A model generated the notes under the pieces. That model was not told the origin of the DNA. It saw only the letters and a program-made list of their open reading frames with translations, and did no database searches. Below, in pieces: positions 38,795 to 48,561 of a stretch of 64,000 nucleotides of DNA. How positions within the stretch are numbered: position 1 is the stretch's first letter; every line of letters starts with the position of its first letter. This stretch comes from Lachnospiraceae bacterium (GTDB taxonomy: Bacteria > Bacillota > Clostridia > Lachnospirales > Lachnospiraceae). The stretch covers positions 1 through 64,000 of the forward strand of contig CAAFXG010000192.1 of the NCBI GenBank assembly GCA_900766925.1, written 5' to 3'. The position numbers were made by a program, and so were the translations under genes.

Positions 38795-39420
38795 TGGAGT
38801 TTAGAGAATTCAAGGCTAAAACAGTTGATGAGGCAATAACTCAGGCTTCTATGGAGTTTGGTGTTGCCAGTTCTGATTTAGATTATGAAGTAGTTAGTGA
38901 AGGAACTTCAGGTTTCTTAGGCATTGGTGCAAAACCGGCAGTAATTAAGGCTAAGAAAAAAGAATCTTTCATTGATGATATATATGAATACCTTAACAAT
39001 TTATTTAAGGCAATGGATATTGAGTCCGAAGTTAAGATTGATTATGATCAGGATAATGCAACCATGAATATTGATGTTGAGGGTCCTGATATGGGAATTC
39101 TTATTGGTAAAAGAGGACAGACTCTTGATGCTCTTCAGTATCTTATAAGCTTATTTGTTAATAAGAAGAGTGAGTCTTATATAAGAGTTAAGCTTGATAC
39201 AGAAAATTATCGTGCAAGAAGAAAGGATACTCTTGAAAATCTTGCTAAAAATATTGCATTTAAGGTTAAGAGAACAAGAAGATCATTTACTCTTGAGCCA
39301 ATGAATCCATATGAGAGAAGAATTATTCATTCAGCTCTTCAGAATGATAAATATGTTGCAACAAGAAGCGAGGGCGAGGAGCCATATCGTAAGGTTGTGG
39401 TATATCTTAAGAAGAATTAA
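38794..39420 (+). CDS. jag: Jag/KhpB RNA-binding protein
   Basis: 208 residues from a GTG start with GGAGG upstream, its start overlapping the yidC stop. Order: Jag-N domain (about 1-50, EFKAKTVDEAITQASMEFG), KH domain with LIGKRGQTLDALQYL, and R3H domain at the C-terminus (NPYERRIIHSALQ). It probably acts with a KhpA partner as an RNA-binding regulator of cell elongation. Last gene of the rpmH operon, followed by a terminator. Confidence 0.94.
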   Translation: MEFREFKAKTVDEAITQASMEFGVASSDLDYEVVSEGTSGFLGIGAKPAVIKAKKKESFIDDIYEYLNNLFKAMDIESEVKIDYDQDNATMNIDVEGPDMGILIGKRGQTLDALQYLISLFVNKKSESYIRVKLDTENYRARRKDTLENLAKNIAFKVKRTRRSFTLEPMNPYERRIIHSALQNDKYVATRSEGEEPYRKVVVYLKKN

Positions 39421-39446
39421 TTAAATAGAAGCTGCTGTATTAACAG

Positions 39447-39510
39447 TAATTAAAAGGGGTAGTTTATAGACCGTTCTCAATCGGTTGTAAATTACCCCTT
39501 TTAATTATTC
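39447..39510 (+). terminator. Terminator of the rpmH-jag operon
   Basis: TAATTAAAAGGGGTA (from 39447) pairs with TACCCCTTTTAATTA (to 39507); an inner ACCG/CGGT stem surrounds the loop. It is followed by TTC and T-rich sequence. Confidence 0.85.
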
Positions 39511-39620
39511 TATAGATTATTTTTTAATCTTTAAATTCAATTATGCTTATGCTAATATATTGTTATATTGGGTGTACATATTTTGTATACTATTATTTTA
39601 TATAAAAGGGAGGATATAAA

Positions 39621-41285
39621 ATGAAACAAACAATCAAAAAAAGCCTGTGTGCTATGGTTGCAGCTGTAATGTTAGTTTGTATGACTGTTATTCCGGCGAA
39701 GGCAGCAAGTACCGGTGGAGTATGCGGAGATGTATCATGGACATATTCATATGATACAGGTACTATGACAATCAGCAAGAAATCAGGAACAATATTGACA
39801 ACTAATGATACAATGAAGAATCTTAATCCTAAGAAGATTGTTATTTCTTCTGGAATTACAGAAATTGGTGGAAAAGCTTTTTCTGGATGGAATATTACTT
39901 CTGTTTCAATTCCGGATGGTGTAGTAAAAATTAATTGGTATGCATTTCAGAATTGTCGAAATTTGAAGGAAATAACAATACCAAAGACAGTAAAGGAAGC
40001 AGGTTATTTATTCGATAATTCAGCAGTAGAAAAAGTAACATTTGCATCTGGAATGAAGGTTATTCCTGACGATATATGTAGTAGGGCATATAATTTAAAG
40101 ACAGTAGTAATGCCAAATTCGGTAACGGAAATTGGAGGAAGTGCATTTAGTAATTCCGGTATTTCTTCAATAAAGTTACATGAAGGAATTACTAAGATTA
40201 ACTGGTATGCATTCAAGGGCTGTAAGAATTTAAAGGAAATTACAATACCAAAGACAGTAAAAGAAGCAGGCTTTTTAATTGATGACTCAGCAGTAGAAAA
40301 GATAACATTTACAACAGGAATGAAGGTTATTCCTGATGATATATGCAGTAGGGCATATAATTTAAAGACAGTAGTAATGCCAAGCTCGGTAACGGAAATT
40401 GGAGGAAGCGCATTTAGTAATTCCGGTATTTCTTCAATAAAGTTACATACAGGAATCACTAAGATTAACTGGTATGCATTCAAGGGCTGTAAGAATTTAA
40501 AGAAAATAACAATACCAAAGACAGTAAAAGAAGCAGGTTATTTAATTGATGACTCAGCAGTTGAAAAAGTAACATTTTCAACAGGAATAAAGGAAATTCC
40601 TAGCGATATATGCAGTAGAGCATATAATTTAAAGACCGTTGTTATTCCATCAACAGTAGAAAAAATTGGTAATTCAGCATTCAGAAGCTCCTCAATCGAG
40701 AATATTGTTCTTCCAAAGTCACTTAAAGAAATTGACTGGTATGCATTTGAAAATTGTGAGAAGCTTAAAAGTGTAAAAATCTATGGTGATACAACTGTTG
40801 GACTTAAGGCATTAAATGGTTGTAGTAAGGTTACTATTTCAGGCTATGTAAATTCTGATGCATGGAGATATGCAAAAGAAAATAATATTTCATTTAAGAA
40901 GATTGGTACCCTTCCTAAGGTTGGTTACAAAAAGTCACTTAGCGGAGTTACATATAAGGTTACAAAGACAGGTATGCTTGTAGGCACAGTATCTGTTGTT
41001 AAGCTTGATAAGAATCAGAAATCAGTTACTATTCCTGCTACGGTTACATTTAACGGATGTACATTCAAGGTTACTGAAATTTCTGCTAAGGCATTCTACA
41101 AGAAGACAAAGCTTAAGACAATCAATATTAAGTCGAATAATATTAAGTCAATTGGTAAGAATGCATTTACGGGAATCAACAAGAAGGCTACAATTGTAGT
41201 ACCTAAGGCTAAATACTCAGCTTATAAGAAGCTTCTTAAATCAAGCACAGGTTATAAGAAGACAATGACAATTAAGAAAAAATAG
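39621..41285 (+). CDS. Secreted BspA-like leucine-rich repeat protein with 89-residue tandem repeats
   Basis: 554 residues with a signal peptide (MKQTIKKSLCAMVAAVMLVC and on to about residue 29), then LRR_5/BspA-type repeats. An 89-residue (267-bp) unit holding KINWYAFKGCKNLK, TIPKTVKEAG and PDDICSRAYNLKTVV occurs about three times; the DNA between 40000 and 40620 is nearly identical from unit to unit. The C-terminal part (about 430-554) carries more LRR and ends KTMTIKKK, as in other Lachnospiraceae LRR proteins. No sorting signal is seen. It has its own ribosome binding site (GGGAGG) and a strong terminator. Confidence 0.85.
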   Translation: MKQTIKKSLCAMVAAVMLVCMTVIPAKAASTGGVCGDVSWTYSYDTGTMTISKKSGTILTTNDTMKNLNPKKIVISSGITEIGGKAFSGWNITSVSIPDGVVKINWYAFQNCRNLKEITIPKTVKEAGYLFDNSAVEKVTFASGMKVIPDDICSRAYNLKTVVMPNSVTEIGGSAFSNSGISSIKLHEGITKINWYAFKGCKNLKEITIPKTVKEAGFLIDDSAVEKITFTTGMKVIPDDICSRAYNLKTVVMPSSVTEIGGSAFSNSGISSIKLHTGITKINWYAFKGCKNLKKITIPKTVKEAGYLIDDSAVEKVTFSTGIKEIPSDICSRAYNLKTVVIPSTVEKIGNSAFRSSSIENIVLPKSLKEIDWYAFENCEKLKSVKIYGDTTVGLKALNGCSKVTISGYVNSDAWRYAKENNISFKKIGTLPKVGYKKSLSGVTYKVTKTGMLVGTVSVVKLDKNQKSVTIPATVTFNGCTFKVTEISAKAFYKKTKLKTINIKSNNIKSIGKNAFTGINKKATIVVPKAKYSAYKKLLKSSTGYKKTMTIKKK

Positions 41286-41316
41286 TATATTATTAATAAA
41301 ATAATATATAGTTCAT

Positions 41317-41366
41317 AAAGTAACAGGTAGTTTTAATTAATTTGCAACTACCTGTTACTTTTTTAT
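41317..41366 (+). terminator. Terminator after the LRR gene
   Basis: AAAGTAACAGGTAGTT (41317-41332) pairs perfectly with AACTACCTGTTACTTT (41346-41361), with a T-run after it. Confidence 0.92.
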
Positions 41367-41477
41367 TTTGGATATATTGAATTAAAAAATGTATATGGTA
41401 ACATTTTATGTGTTAAATAAATCATTGAGCTTTGATGCGTATAGGTTCAATAATTAATGAGGGGAGAATAATATTTA

Positions 41478-41903
41478 ATGAAGCAAAAGAAAAAGTTATT
41501 ATTGTTATTAAGTATTGTTACGGTTACTGATATGGATACAGGAAAAAATAAGGTAATATGGCTTACAAAATTTAATCCTGTAAACTCTGATACTGAGGTT
41601 AGTGAAGCAAGAATAGTAAAGATAACAAATACCAGATTTGCAATTCTTTATACAACAACAACTAATAATGTAAGCACTCTTAACTATGTACTTGTAAAAG
41701 ATAATGGAAAGGTATTAATTAGAAAAACCTACAATGATATTACATTTACAGCAGCTACACAGCCTATTATATATAATGGTTATATTGTATGGACGGATGT
41801 TTATACAAAGCAGGAGCAAGCTGTAAATGAATGGGGATATCCTTATACAAGCCATAATGATTATAATGTATTATGTAAGATACCTGTATTATTAGATAAA
41901 TAA
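41478..41903 (+). CDS. Short secreted-protein remnant of unknown family
   Basis: 141 residues. The start MKQKKKLLLLLSIV looks like the first half of a signal peptide, but it runs at once into TVTDMDTGKNKVIWLTKFN and further beta-rich sequence (IWLT, VWTDVYTKQ), without a hydrophobic core of normal length or a cleavage site. GGGGAG precedes the ATG. It resembles the C-terminal end of a larger beta-propeller-like surface protein joined to its own N-terminus by an internal deletion. It may be non-functional. No family recognised. Confidence 0.5.
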   Translation: MKQKKKLLLLLSIVTVTDMDTGKNKVIWLTKFNPVNSDTEVSEARIVKITNTRFAILYTTTTNNVSTLNYVLVKDNGKVLIRKTYNDITFTAATQPIIYNGYIVWTDVYTKQEQAVNEWGYPYTSHNDYNVLCKIPVLLDK

Positions 41904-42038
41904 AAGTCGAGAGTGAAAAATGCTCAATGTTTACAATTGTTTACAATTCACTTTTCATTTGGACACATTGGTGTGACATTTGTATATTATTATATCACCA
42001 TAATATAAAATATTTATTATGGAAGGGGAAATTTTAAT

Positions 42039-43373
42039 ATGAGAGATGCAAAAAAACTAAATTTTAAGAGGAGTATTTGCTCGTTAGTTGCAACTGTAAT
42101 GTTAGTATGTATGATTATTATACCAGTTATGCCTGCAAAGGCAGCAGGTACCGGTGGAATTTGTGGAGATGTAAATACATCTTTAGATGAATCAGTTTTT
42201 TATAGTAATAAAAAGCCGGTTAAACAGGATTTATATGAAAAATATTCTAAGGGCGTTAAAGAAGCTCCGGCTGAAGATTTTAAGTATAAGGATAATGTCG
42301 ATGGCACAATTACAATCACTAGGTACACAAATAAAAAAAATAAGGGTTCTTTTAAGATACCATCATACATTGATGGTAAGAAGGTAACAGCACTTGGCTC
42401 AGGTGAAGAGTTTGATGGTGTTGGATTGAAAGGAAAGGTTGTTATTATTCCTGATACAGTAGAGACTATCAACTATGATGCTCTTAGTGGTGATTTTTTT
42501 GGAGTTGAAGTTGAAACCTTATTGATAGGTAAGAATGTTAAGACAATTGACGACGCAATTCATTCAGATGTAATTATGCCTGGTGCTTTTACAATTAAGC
42601 AAATTCTTGTTAATCCAAAGAATAAGACATTTTATTCTGAAAATGGTGCTTTGTATGAGAAAACAAAGGATGGTAATGTTTTGTTTTCATATCCTAATGG
42701 TTGTAAAAAAGCAATTTTTGAGATTCCTGATGGTGTCAGATTTTTAAAATCTGGTTGCTTTGGAGAAACTAAATATCTTGATAAGATAGTGATTGGTAAA
42801 GATGTAGAAGAAATAGCAGTTAATAGATATAGTGTCGGAGAGGATTACATAAATTATATTACCAATATTAGTTGTGATAGTAGAATAAATAGTGTTACAT
42901 GCTTTGAGGTAGCAAAGGGAAATAAGACATTTTATGCAAAAGATGGTGTTCTTTTCAAGAGAAAAGGTAAGATTCTGGTAGATTATCCAAGAGGAAAAAA
43001 GGACAAAAAATATACGATGCCGGAGGGAACCAGACGAATTGGAAGCAGGGCCTTTTCTGAGAATAATTACATGACTAAGATAGTTCTTCCTGATTCACTG
43101 GTTCAGATTGATGCAATAGCTTTTTACAGCTGCGATAAGCTTAATGCAATTACTATTCCTAAAAATGTTAAGAAGATTCAAGGAGCTGCATTTTACTTTC
43201 AGAAATTCAAAAAGATTATTGTAAAGAGTAAAGATTTACGATTTGTTGTAAATGGCGAATCAAATAAATATGCTTTTGGAGGCGGAAAACGTCGTGTAGT
43301 ATATTTATATAAGGGTTCTACTGCAGAGAAATATGCAAAGTCTGAAGGTTTGAATTACAAGTATATAAAATAA
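42039..43373 (+). CDS. Secreted BspA-like leucine-rich repeat protein
   Basis: 444 residues. The signal peptide (about 1-36) resembles that of the LRR protein at 39621 (both have VMLVCM and then TGG.CGDV after the cleavage site). Next come a charged region, then BspA-type LRR units (VVIIPDTVETINYDAL, KIVIGKDVEEIAV, RRIGSRAFSENN, NVKKIQGAAFYFQ). It ends with the common KGSTAEKYAKSEGLNYKYIK tail. AGGGG lies before the ATG. It is followed by a bidirectional terminator shared with mnmE. Confidence 0.82.
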   Translation: MRDAKKLNFKRSICSLVATVMLVCMIIIPVMPAKAAGTGGICGDVNTSLDESVFYSNKKPVKQDLYEKYSKGVKEAPAEDFKYKDNVDGTITITRYTNKKNKGSFKIPSYIDGKKVTALGSGEEFDGVGLKGKVVIIPDTVETINYDALSGDFFGVEVETLLIGKNVKTIDDAIHSDVIMPGAFTIKQILVNPKNKTFYSENGALYEKTKDGNVLFSYPNGCKKAIFEIPDGVRFLKSGCFGETKYLDKIVIGKDVEEIAVNRYSVGEDYINYITNISCDSRINSVTCFEVAKGNKTFYAKDGVLFKRKGKILVDYPRGKKDKKYTMPEGTRRIGSRAFSENNYMTKIVLPDSLVQIDAIAFYSCDKLNAITIPKNVKKIQGAAFYFQKFKKIIVKSKDLRFVVNGESNKYAFGGGKRRVVYLYKGSTAEKYAKSEGLNYKYIK

Positions 43374-43392
43374 GACATTTAAATTATATAGG

Positions 43393-43426
43393 AGCCACGC
43401 AACTGACTTTTGTTGCGTGGCTTCTT
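43393..43426. terminator. Bidirectional terminator between the LRR gene and mnmE
   Basis: AGCCACGCAAC (43393-43403) pairs perfectly with GTTGCGTGGCT (43412-43422). T-rich sequence lies on both sides, so it can serve both convergent genes. Confidence 0.9.
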
Positions 43427-43432
43427 TAAATA

Positions 43433-44818
43433 TTATTTACCCATACAGAATTCAGAAAATATCTTATTTACCAGGTCATCCTCTAGTTCTTCACCAATAA
43501 TTTTACCAAGGCTTGCATATGCTGACATCAGGTCTATTGTGAAGAAGTCCTCTCCCATCTCCATTTCTATACTGTCGATTACCTTGTTTAAACTGTCACG
43601 TGTTTCGTAAAGAAGCGATTTGTGTCTCATATTTGTGATGTATATTTCGTCATTATATTTTATTTCATTGTTGAAAAATAATTCTTTTAACAAGGCGGTC
43701 AGTTCTGTTTTACCGGAGTTATTTTTTGCTGATATTTCAAGGATTTCTGTTGTAATTCTTGAAGTTATCAACAACTTATCAACAACCAATTGTTTATCAT
43801 TTTTATTTATTAATGTGATAATTTTTTTACCAGCGATTTTACTCATTATTGTATAGTCATTTTCATCTAATTTTTTAGTTCCATCGACTATATATAATAT
43901 TAAATCAGCGTCTTCAATATTGTCGATTGCTTTGTCTACACCAATTTTTTCAATTATGTCTGAGGTTTCTCGAATTCCGGCAGTATCTACGATATTTAGC
44001 GTAATTCCGTCGATATTTATATGTTCCTCGAGAGTATCTCTTGTTGTACCTTCGATGTCTGTAACAATGGCTCTGTCTTCTCCTAACAGCATATTAAGAA
44101 CAGAGGATTTACCTGCGTTTGGACGACCTACTATAACTGTCTTTATTCCCTCGTTAATAAGACGACCGCTATCGCTTGATTTTATTAGATTATTTACAGT
44201 TATCAACAACTTATCAACAGTATTCTTCAATGTATGTGGATAACCCTCAAGTGAATAGTTTTCAGGGTCATCAAGAGCAGATTCTATATATGCTATGTTA
44301 TATAATAACTTTTCACGCATATCGCTGATTATATTTTTTAAACCACCGGTTAATTGCTTAATGGATGATTTTGCAGCCATGTCATTTTTGGAATGAATAA
44401 GATCCATTACTGACTCAGCCTGTGACATATCTATTCTTCCATTAAGAAATGCTCTTTTTGTAAATTCGCCCGGTTCTGCCGGTCTTGCTCCAAGCCTTAT
44501 TATCAGGTCAAGTATTTTTTTGAGCACTACTATTCCACCATGACAGTCCAGTTCTACAACATCCTCTGCCGTGTATGTTGCCGGAGCTCGCATTACAAGA
44601 GCAATCGCTTCATCTATTATTTCATTTGGTGTTTGTTTGTCATCAATTACAAAGCCATATGCAGCTGTGTAGCTATCCATGTTTTCAATAGTTTTGTTTT
44701 TATTTTTTGGTTTAAAAATTTTATTTGCAATTGTAATAGCATTTTCACCGCTGATTCTTATAATTCCGATACCTGAGTTGCCCATGCCGGTTGCAATTGC
44801 TGCGATTGTGTCATTCAT
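43433..44818 (-). CDS. mnmE: tRNA modification GTPase MnmE
   Basis: 461 residues. With MnmG it installs (carboxymethyl)aminomethyl groups at U34 of certain tRNAs. The N-terminal folate-binding domain is followed by a helical domain and an inserted G domain: GRPNAGKSSVLNML (G1), GTTRDT, DTAGIRET (G3), INKND (G4). The C-terminus is FCMGK rather than the usual FC(I/V)GK; the catalytic-type Cys is kept. It lies on the minus strand, opposite to mnmG, which in most Firmicutes follows it directly. Confidence 0.96.
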   Translation of the reverse strand: MNDTIAAIATGMGNSGIGIIRISGENAITIANKIFKPKNKNKTIENMDSYTAAYGFVIDDKQTPNEIIDEAIALVMRAPATYTAEDVVELDCHGGIVVLKKILDLIIRLGARPAEPGEFTKRAFLNGRIDMSQAESVMDLIHSKNDMAAKSSIKQLTGGLKNIISDMREKLLYNIAYIESALDDPENYSLEGYPHTLKNTVDKLLITVNNLIKSSDSGRLINEGIKTVIVGRPNAGKSSVLNMLLGEDRAIVTDIEGTTRDTLEEHINIDGITLNIVDTAGIRETSDIIEKIGVDKAIDNIEDADLILYIVDGTKKLDENDYTIMSKIAGKKIITLINKNDKQLVVDKLLITSRITTEILEISAKNNSGKTELTALLKELFFNNEIKYNDEIYITNMRHKSLLYETRDSLNKVIDSIEMEMGEDFFTIDLMSAYASLGKIIGEELEDDLVNKIFSEFCMGK

Positions 44819-45411
44819 TGATTTACCTCATATAAAGATGTTTATTATTTTGGACAAAGAATATTATTTTTAAATATAAAATTTAAAATTATAATATTTT
44901 GTGTATTTGAATAAATATATCATTTTGCGGTTGCTTGTTCAATTTGTTTTCTAAAAATAATATAATAATTTGATTTATATAAGAAATATATATTGAATTT
45001 CATAAATATAAAATAGTATTTCCGTTATATTTTTATGCATTTTTTGTTAAAGTGGAATATGTAATTTTTGCTGATATTCAGATAAAGCATATAGGTTTAT
45101 TTTGTTTAATAATAAAATTTGTAGTATTATTTTCACATTCGATATTATAAAAAATATCTTATTTATCTTGATATTATATACTATATATGTTAAATTGAGT
45201 TCAAAGCAGATTTTCAATTGCAGACGAACGTATCTTTATGATATTGGCAAAGTCGTCATCATTTATTCTAAATATAGCATCATTTCTCTGCTTTTAAATC
45301 ATTATTTTACAATTAATATGATTAAAGCAGGAGGTGATGACTCATTTTATCTCCTGCATGGGAACATATAAGATAATAAATATGTTTCTAACAAGAAGGA
45401 GGTATATTTGA
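44819..45411. other. AT-rich spacer between mnmE and the Rpn-like gene
   Basis: Nearly 600 nt of strongly AT-rich DNA. It holds the divergent mnmE and Rpn upstream regions and, at 45327-45357, a hairpin GCAGGAG/CTCCTGC. The CTCCT of this hairpin could alternatively pair with the AAGGAGG ribosome binding site of the gene at 45412. No gene that I can support; the short open frame near 45102-45371 has no ribosome binding site and odd composition. Confidence 0.5.
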
Positions 45412-46392
45412 ATGAGTAAAACTAATTTGGCAATTTCTATTGAAACGACAGATGAAAAAATACGCCGTTACAATGAAAATGTGTGTACTATGTTAGCAGA
45501 TCCTCAGGTGCTGGCATATATTCTGGTTAATATCATGGAGGAGTTTAAGAATTGGAATATCTCTGATATAATAGATTCTATAGGTGATATTTCAGTACGT
45601 AAAAAGATGGTAAATCCAGGATTTTCTAATCTTGGAAAAATAGTCGGGGTTAATACAGTAGATATTGTACCAGGTGAGGGCGAGGTAAGATACGATATAA
45701 GGTTTACTGTACAATATGGTATTAAGCAGATAAGAGTTTTGATTAATTTGGAAGCACAGAAATCAACAGATGTAAATATACTGGGATATCATATAGAAAA
45801 TCGTATTCAATATTATCTTGCTAGGATGATTTCCGCACAAAAGAATACAGAATTCGTAAATGATAACTATGATGGTATACGAAAAGTTGTAAGTATATGG
45901 ATATGTATGGATGCAAAAGATGATTGTGATGGAATTACAAAATATTCATTTAAGCCAGAATCATTGTATGGAAAGGATTTTGATTACGCTGAATTTGATA
46001 AAATGGAAGCATATATAATAAGAATAAGAAAAAACGATGATGTATTGGAATCGAAGAATAATCTAATACATATGTTAGAAGCTTTGCTTTCAAAAAAGAA
46101 ATCTGATGAAGTAAAAAGATTATTATCAGAAGAGCATGGTATGATAATGAATGTTGATGGTAATGAGAAGGAGGTTGAAGAAATGTGTAATTTAGGCGAA
46201 GGAATATACGAAGATGGAATAGAGGCCGGAAAAGAAATTGGAAAAGAAATTGGCATGGAACAATTACTTATCAATTTAATTTCATCCAAATTAAAAAAGG
46301 GTATGGATACGTTTACTATTGCAAAAGAACTTGAACAAGATGAGAATTATATAATTGAATTAATTCAAGAGCATAAATTGGCAAAAATATAA
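45412..46392 (+). CDS. Rpn-like PD-(D/E)XK nuclease / putative transposase
   Basis: 326 residues. The nuclease core shows RYDIRFTV (candidate catalytic Asp) and VLINLEAQKS (E-x-Q of the Rpn type) around residues 90-120, then a helical C-terminal region with the EAGKEIGKEIGMEQLL stretch and a final HTH-like TIAKELEQDENYIIELIQ. This is the layout of the recombination-promoting nuclease family, common in many copies in Lachnospiraceae. Mobility in the classical sense is unproven, and other studies of the family point to phage defence. AGGAGG precedes the ATG. It lies between mnmE and mnmG, suggesting an insertion that helped separate them. Confidence 0.75.
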   Translation: MSKTNLAISIETTDEKIRRYNENVCTMLADPQVLAYILVNIMEEFKNWNISDIIDSIGDISVRKKMVNPGFSNLGKIVGVNTVDIVPGEGEVRYDIRFTVQYGIKQIRVLINLEAQKSTDVNILGYHIENRIQYYLARMISAQKNTEFVNDNYDGIRKVVSIWICMDAKDDCDGITKYSFKPESLYGKDFDYAEFDKMEAYIIRIRKNDDVLESKNNLIHMLEALLSKKKSDEVKRLLSEEHGMIMNVDGNEKEVEEMCNLGEGIYEDGIEAGKEIGKEIGMEQLLINLISSKLKKGMDTFTIAKELEQDENYIIELIQEHKLAKI

Positions 46393-46419
46393 TATATACC
46401 GGATTAAGAAGGAAAAGCG

Positions 46420-48501
46420 ATGAGTCAGAATTATATACAGGAAGAATATGATATTATTGTCGTCGGTGCCGGACATGCAGGCTGTGAGGCTGCCCTGGCT
46501 GCTGCAAGAATGGGAATGGAAACAATTTTATTTACGGTTAGCATGGACAGTGTTGCCATGATGCCATGTAATCCTAATATTGGAGGAAGCTCGAAGGGAC
46601 ATCTTGTTAGGGAAATAGATGCGCTCGGTGGAGAAATGGGCAAGAATATTGATAGGACATATATCCAGTCTAAGATGCTGAATGTCTCGAAGGGTCCTGC
46701 AGTTCATTCTCTTCGTGCACAGGCCGACAAGGTTGAATATACAAAACAAATGCGTCTTACTTTACAGAATGAGGATAAGCTTACACTTAGACAGTCTGAG
46801 GTTTCTGAGCTTTTGTTTGAGGATGTTATAATAGATTCGGATAGCAAAGCAAATACCGATGTTGATAATGAAAAAAGTAATATTAAGAGAATTATACGTG
46901 GTGTTAAAACCTTTTCTGGTGCAACATACTTAGCTAAGGCAGTTATTCTTTGTACGGGTACTTATCTTAAGGCAAGATGTATATATGGTGATGTTGTTAA
47001 TTATACCGGACCTAATGGTCTTCAGGCTGCTAATCATCTTTCTGATTCCATGAAGAATGCAGGAATATTTATTAGGAGATTCAAAACGGGAACTCCTGCC
47101 AGACTAGACAGGAAGACTATTGATTTTTCTAAGATGGAGGAGCAAAAGGGCGACGAGCATATAGTTCCGTTTTCATTTACCAATACGGAAGAAGATATTA
47201 AACGAGACCAGATATCTTGTTGGCTGACATACACCAACGAGGAAACTCACAGGATAATTAAGGATAACATTAATCGTTCACCTCTTTTTTCAGGTTTTAT
47301 TGAGGGTACAGGACCAAGATACTGTCCATCCATTGAAGATAAAGTAATGAAGTTCCCGGATAAGGATAGACATCAGTTGTTTATAGAACCGGAAGGTGAA
47401 TTTACAAATGAAATGTATATGGGAGGAATGTCCTCTTCACTTCCAGAGGATGTTCAGTATGCCATGATTCGTACAGTTCCCGGCCTTGAAAATGTTAAGA
47501 TAGTAAGAAATGCATATGCAATAGAATATGATTGTATAAATGCAATTAATCTTAAAGCTAATCTTGAATTTAAAGAGATTGACGGTCTGTTTTCTGCCGG
47601 TCAGATTAATGGCAGTTCAGGTTATGAGGAGGCTGCTGCACAGGGTATAATGGCAGGAATTAATGCTGCTCGTAAGCTACAGGGCAAGGAGGCTGTTATC
47701 TTAGACCGTTCTCAGGGCTATATTGGTGTTCTTATTGATGATCTTGTTACAAAGGAAACTCAGGAGCCGTATAGAATGATGACCTCACGTGCAGAATATA
47801 GATTGTTATTAAGACAGGATAATGCGGATTTACGACTTACTTATATAGGTCATGAAATTGGTTTGATTGATGATGAACGATATGCTAAATTTTGTGAAAA
47901 GAGAAATAACATTTACAAAGAAATAGAACGAGTAAGTCAGATTATGGTTGGTGCAAATAAGCATGTTCAGGACTTTTTACAGGAACATGGCAGTTCTTCT
48001 CTGGGTACTGCTGCATCTCTTGCAGAATTGATTAGAAGACCTGAATTATCCTACGAAGTCTTAAGTGAGCTTGATACCGGCAGAATTGCGCCTGATAAGG
48101 TTCTGAAAAAAGCCTATGATGATGATTTTGAGGGATATATTGTAAGTAATAAGGGTAACAAAACTGTCAATTATAACTATGTAAATGATGATAATGTGCC
48201 ACAGGAGGAAATAATTACTCTCACCTCGGAGGTTATTGAACAGATAAATATAGCTATTAAGTATGATGGTTATATAACCAGACAGCAGTCACAAGTTGAG
48301 CATTTCAAGAAAATGGAAAAGAAAATGATACCTTCTGATATAGATTATGATGATGTTTCTAATCTTAGAAAGGAAGCCAGACAGAAGCTTTCTGCAATAA
48401 GACCGGCATCTATAGGACAGGCATCAAGAATTTCAGGAGTATCACCGGCAGATGTATCTGTGCTGATGATTTATCTTGAACAATATAAAGCTAAGCAATA
48501 A
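46420..48501 (+). CDS. mnmG: tRNA uridine-5-carboxymethylaminomethyl(34) synthesis enzyme MnmG (GidA)
   Basis: FAD-dependent partner of MnmE. The N-terminal dinucleotide fold is [18 protein letters not shown], followed by [12 protein letters not shown] and the second nucleotide region. Family motifs CTGTYL and [13 protein letters not shown] are present. At 693 residues it is longer than the usual 620-630; extra residues lie near 140-155 ([16 protein letters not shown]) and near 570-590. AAGGAA precedes the ATG. It begins 27 nt after the Rpn-like gene. Confidence 0.95.
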   Translation: MSQNYIQEEYDIIVVGAGHAGCEAALAAARMGMETILFTVSMDSVAMMPCNPNIGGSSKGHLVREIDALGGEMGKNIDRTYIQSKMLNVSKGPAVHSLRAQADKVEYTKQMRLTLQNEDKLTLRQSEVSELLFEDVIIDSDSKANTDVDNEKSNIKRIIRGVKTFSGATYLAKAVILCTGTYLKARCIYGDVVNYTGPNGLQAANHLSDSMKNAGIFIRRFKTGTPARLDRKTIDFSKMEEQKGDEHIVPFSFTNTEEDIKRDQISCWLTYTNEETHRIIKDNINRSPLFSGFIEGTGPRYCPSIEDKVMKFPDKDRHQLFIEPEGEFTNEMYMGGMSSSLPEDVQYAMIRTVPGLENVKIVRNAYAIEYDCINAINLKANLEFKEIDGLFSAGQINGSSGYEEAAAQGIMAGINAARKLQGKEAVILDRSQGYIGVLIDDLVTKETQEPYRMMTSRAEYRLLLRQDNADLRLTYIGHEIGLIDDERYAKFCEKRNNIYKEIERVSQIMVGANKHVQDFLQEHGSSSLGTAASLAELIRRPELSYEVLSELDTGRIAPDKVLKKAYDDDFEGYIVSNKGNKTVNYNYVNDDNVPQEEIITLTSEVIEQINIAIKYDGYITRQQSQVEHFKKMEKKMIPSDIDYDDVSNLRKEARQKLSAIRPASIGQASRISGVSPADVSVLMIYLEQYKAKQ

Positions 48502-48561
48502 ATATATTATAATACGCAAAATATTATAATATGTATGATATTATGATTAAACGGAGTATGT

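Noticed and set aside
40004..40483. Long antisense open frame over the LRR repeats
   Set aside because: It is a mirror of the tandem coding repeats; codon pattern and binding sites support only the plus-strand gene.
39850..40760. CRISPR-like direct repeats
   Set aside because: The 267-bp units are in-frame coding repeats of an LRR protein with no spacer structure. No CRISPR array was seen anywhere in the window.
45102..45371. 89-residue open frame in the mnmE-Rpn spacer
   Set aside because: Very AT-rich, no ribosome binding site, composition unlike neighbouring proteins.
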